Assembly (NCBI GenBank): GCA_003511885.1
Contig: DOIX01000284.1
Span: 20,009-26,937, forward strand
Direction: 5' to 3'
Length of the DNA: 6,929 nt
From: Cyanobacteria bacterium UBA11153
Lineage (GTDB): Bacteria; Cyanobacteriota; Cyanobacteriia; Cyanobacteriales; Coleofasciculaceae
In this document: piece by piece, positions 5,383 through 6,929 of the stretch
How the letters are laid out: each line of letters opens with the position of its first letter
How positions within the stretch are numbered: position 1 is the first letter of the stretch
The notes under the pieces: model-generated
Told to the model about the DNA's origin: nothing
Database searches by the model: none
What the model saw: the letters and a program-made list of their open reading frames with translations, nothing else
Program-made: the position numbers and the translations under genes

Positions 5383-6825
5383 ATGGAAAAACAACGGGGA
5401 ATATTAGCATTAATTGTAGTTGTATTGATGATAGCGATCGTGTTTTTAGTAACGATGCCGATTCGCTTGGGACTGGACTTACAGGGAGGGGCACAACTGA
5501 CAATTCAGCTAAAAACTACTGAAGAAATCAAAAAAATTACCGCCAAAGAACTTGAAGAAGTTTTCAGTGTAATCGAAGATAGAGTGAATGGATTGGGAGT
5601 ATCAGAACCTGTTGTGCAAACAGTAGGTTCCGATCAAATATTAGTTCAACTTCCTGGAGTAAACGATCCGAAAGAAGCAGAAAGAGTATTAGGCGGTACA
5701 GCACAACTAGAATTTCGCAAACAGAAACCAGGTTCCGAAGCACAGTTAAGAATCGAACAGGAAGTTAGGGGAGAATTATTGCGAAAGAAAGAAGAATTGC
5801 AGGAAAATCAAGAAGAATTAGAGAAAAATAATGACGAAAATGGGCTGGCTACTATAAGGGAAGAGATTGCAGAAAATCAGGCTGCGATCGCGCGGAGTAA
5901 CGAAGCCATTGCTAAACTCTTTGAAGATGCCAATCTCACTGGTAAAAACCTCAAAGATGCTAATTATGGTCCGGCAGGTCAAACTAGTAATACATGGGAA
6001 GTTATCCTCCGTTTCGATGCCGCAGGCGGACAAGCCTTCGCCGATCTTACCAAAGATTTGGCTGGCACGGGACGGAGTATTGGTATTTTTATCGATAATG
6101 GCCTAATCAGCTCTCCTGTTGTGGGACCAGAATTTGCCCAGAATGGTATTACTGGCGGGAATGCTGTCATTACAGGTAATTTTGATGCCCAATCCTCCAA
6201 AGAATTAGCAGTGCAGTTACGAGGTGGTGCTTTACCTGTACCGGTAGAAATTGTCGAAAATCGTACCGTAGGTGCGACTTTGGGTAAAGATAGCATTCAG
6301 CGCAGTATCTATGCCGGGATTGGCGGCTTAACATTAGTACTCGTCTTTATGGCAGTTTATTATCGCGTACCTGGTTTAATTGCTGATGTTGCTCTAATTA
6401 TTTACGCTATCCTCAGTTTGGCAGCATTTGCCGCTTTAGGTGTGACTCTAACTTTACCAGGAATTGCTGGCTTTATCCTCAGTATTGGGATGGCTGTTGA
6501 TGCCAATGTCCTCATTTTTGAACGGACAAGAGAAGAAATAAGGGCTGGAAAAACATTATACCGTTCAGTTGAGTCTGGTTTTTATCGGGCATTTTCCAGT
6601 ATCTTAGATGGTAACGTCACTACTGTTATTGCTTGTGCGGCTTTATTTTGGTTGGGATCGGGTTTAGTTAAGGGCTTTGCTCTTACATTAGGTTTAGGTG
6701 TCATGGTAAGTATGTTTACGGCTATTACTTGCAGTCGCACTTTCATGTTACTACTAGTTTTAGGCATTCCAGGATTGCGCCAAAAACCCCAATTATTCGT
6801 ACCTAACCCACCAGTGTCTCAGTAG
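5383..6825 (+). CDS. secD: Protein translocase subunit SecD
   Basis: This is a proton-gradient-driven membrane partner of SecYEG/SecA that pulls preproteins across on the outer face; it works with SecF. The 480-residue product has an N-terminal span (6-23), then LGLDLQGG (29-36), the P1 base elements (RVNGLGVSEPVVQTVG, ILVQLPGV), a Glu/Lys-rich helical, probably coiled-coil segment (about 122-180), the rest of P1 (EVILRFDAAGG; GRSIGIFIDNGLISSPVV), the VENRTVGATLGKDSI segment (291-305) and five C-terminal spans (about 310-327, 332-353, 357-379, 411-427, 430-460). GMAVDANVLIFER holds Asp373, matching the membrane Asp essential for proton-driven function in E. coli. It is shorter than E. coli SecD (about 615 residues), as is common outside proteobacteria. 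The start ATG at 5383 gives the expected basic N-terminus; the TTG at 5293 would add residues from the tandem repeat. No strong Shine-Dalgarno sequence is seen. Confidence 0.97.
   Translation: MEKQRGILALIVVVLMIAIVFLVTMPIRLGLDLQGGAQLTIQLKTTEEIKKITAKELEEVFSVIEDRVNGLGVSEPVVQTVGSDQILVQLPGVNDPKEAERVLGGTAQLEFRKQKPGSEAQLRIEQEVRGELLRKKEELQENQEELEKNNDENGLATIREEIAENQAAIARSNEAIAKLFEDANLTGKNLKDANYGPAGQTSNTWEVILRFDAAGGQAFADLTKDLAGTGRSIGIFIDNGLISSPVVGPEFAQNGITGGNAVITGNFDAQSSKELAVQLRGGALPVPVEIVENRTVGATLGKDSIQRSIYAGIGGLTLVLVFMAVYYRVPGLIADVALIIYAILSLAAFAALGVTLTLPGIAGFILSIGMAVDANVLIFERTREEIRAGKTLYRSVESGFYRAFSSILDGNVTTVIACAALFWLGSGLVKGFALTLGLGVMVSMFTAITCSRTFMLLLVLGIPGLRQKPQLFVPNPPVSQ
5884..5891. repeat. HIP1 octamer
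   Basis: GCGATCGC, fourth copy, in the part of secD encoding the charged helical segment (codons for AAIAR). Confidence 0.85.
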
Positions 6826-6833
6826 GTATAGCA

Positions 6834-6896
6834 GTTGATAGTTGACAGTTGATAGTTGACAGTTGACAGTTGACAGTTGATAGTTGACAGTTGACA
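6834..6896. repeat. Heptanucleotide tandem repeat, unit GTTGACA/GTTGATA
   Basis: Nine uninterrupted 7-bp units (six GTTGACA, three GTTGATA) are followed by a decayed GTTATTT. It begins 8 bases after the secD stop and ends 8 bases before the putative secF ATG, so it makes up most of the gap. It is the longest and cleanest STRR in the window. Each GTTGACA unit contains TTGACA, the -35 consensus. Confidence 0.93.
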
Positions 6897-6904
6897 GTTA
6901 TTTA

Positions 6905-6929
6905 ATGGAAATCAAACCGTTTATCAAAC
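6905..6929 (+). CDS. secF: Probable start of SecF (partial, cut by window edge)
   Basis: The ATG at 6905 opens a frame reading MEIKPFIK before the sequence ends. A short, basic N-terminus ahead of the first membrane span is what SecF proteins have, and secF follows secD in most bacteria, including cyanobacteria. Only eight codons are visible, so the call rests mainly on gene order. If correct, the secD-secF spacing is 79 bases, nearly all tandem repeat, and no Shine-Dalgarno sequence precedes the ATG. Confidence 0.55.

Noticed and set aside
6834..6896. CRISPR-like array
   Set aside because: The units are 7 bp and contiguous, without spacers; this is a simple tandem repeat.

Overview
The window looks like a chromosomal segment of a cyanobacterium, probably a filamentous or repeat-rich lineage. 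The evidence is the protein families (cyanobacterial-type TatC, PdhB and SecD, and a long RlpA-like protein), four copies of the HIP1 octamer GCGATCGC, several heptanucleotide tandem repeats of the cyanobacterial STRR kind, and a small dispersed-repeat-like insertion inside a gene. Species cannot be read from the sequence alone. No rRNA, tRNA or CRISPR array was seen.

Layout. Positions 1-397 hold no gene but are dense in structure: a hairpin at 6-27, two nearly identical 111-bp MITE-like elements with 6-bp target duplications (50-160 and 199-309), and a perfect 24-bp palindrome (331-354). Two minus-strand genes follow: tatC (398-1168) and an RlpA-like lytic transglycosylase gene (1586-2926). 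A 266-bp fold-back element (1242-1507) fills most of the gap between them. A divergent intergenic region (2927-3255) carries a good -10 box for the rlpA-like gene and a doubtful 67-codon ORF. On the plus strand lie a PhzF-family gene (3256-4185), pdhB for the pyruvate dehydrogenase E1 beta subunit (4307-5290), secD (5383-6825) and, cut by the window edge, the likely first codons of secF (from 6905).

How the genes work together. SecD and SecF form the membrane complex that uses the proton gradient to help SecYEG/SecA export unfolded proteins. TatC is the receptor of the parallel Tat route for folded proteins. The RlpA-like protein acts on peptidoglycan outside the membrane and would itself need export. 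PdhB is central metabolism (acetyl-CoA production) and the PhzF-like protein is an isomerase/epimerase-type enzyme with unknown substrate, so these two are linked to the others by position rather than by pathway.

The most noteworthy signals are not protein genes. First, the twin MITEs sit exactly in the centres of two short palindromes, and the same 111-bp unit was used twice. Second, each of the three consecutive plus-strand gaps (phzF/pdhB, pdhB/secD, secD/secF) contains a 7-bp tandem repeat, each with a different unit. Third, the phzF-like gene carries a 16-codon, hairpin-forming, in-frame insertion that resembles a cyanobacterial small dispersed repeat. I see no convincing new defence or biosynthetic system; the protein genes are ordinary housekeeping genes.
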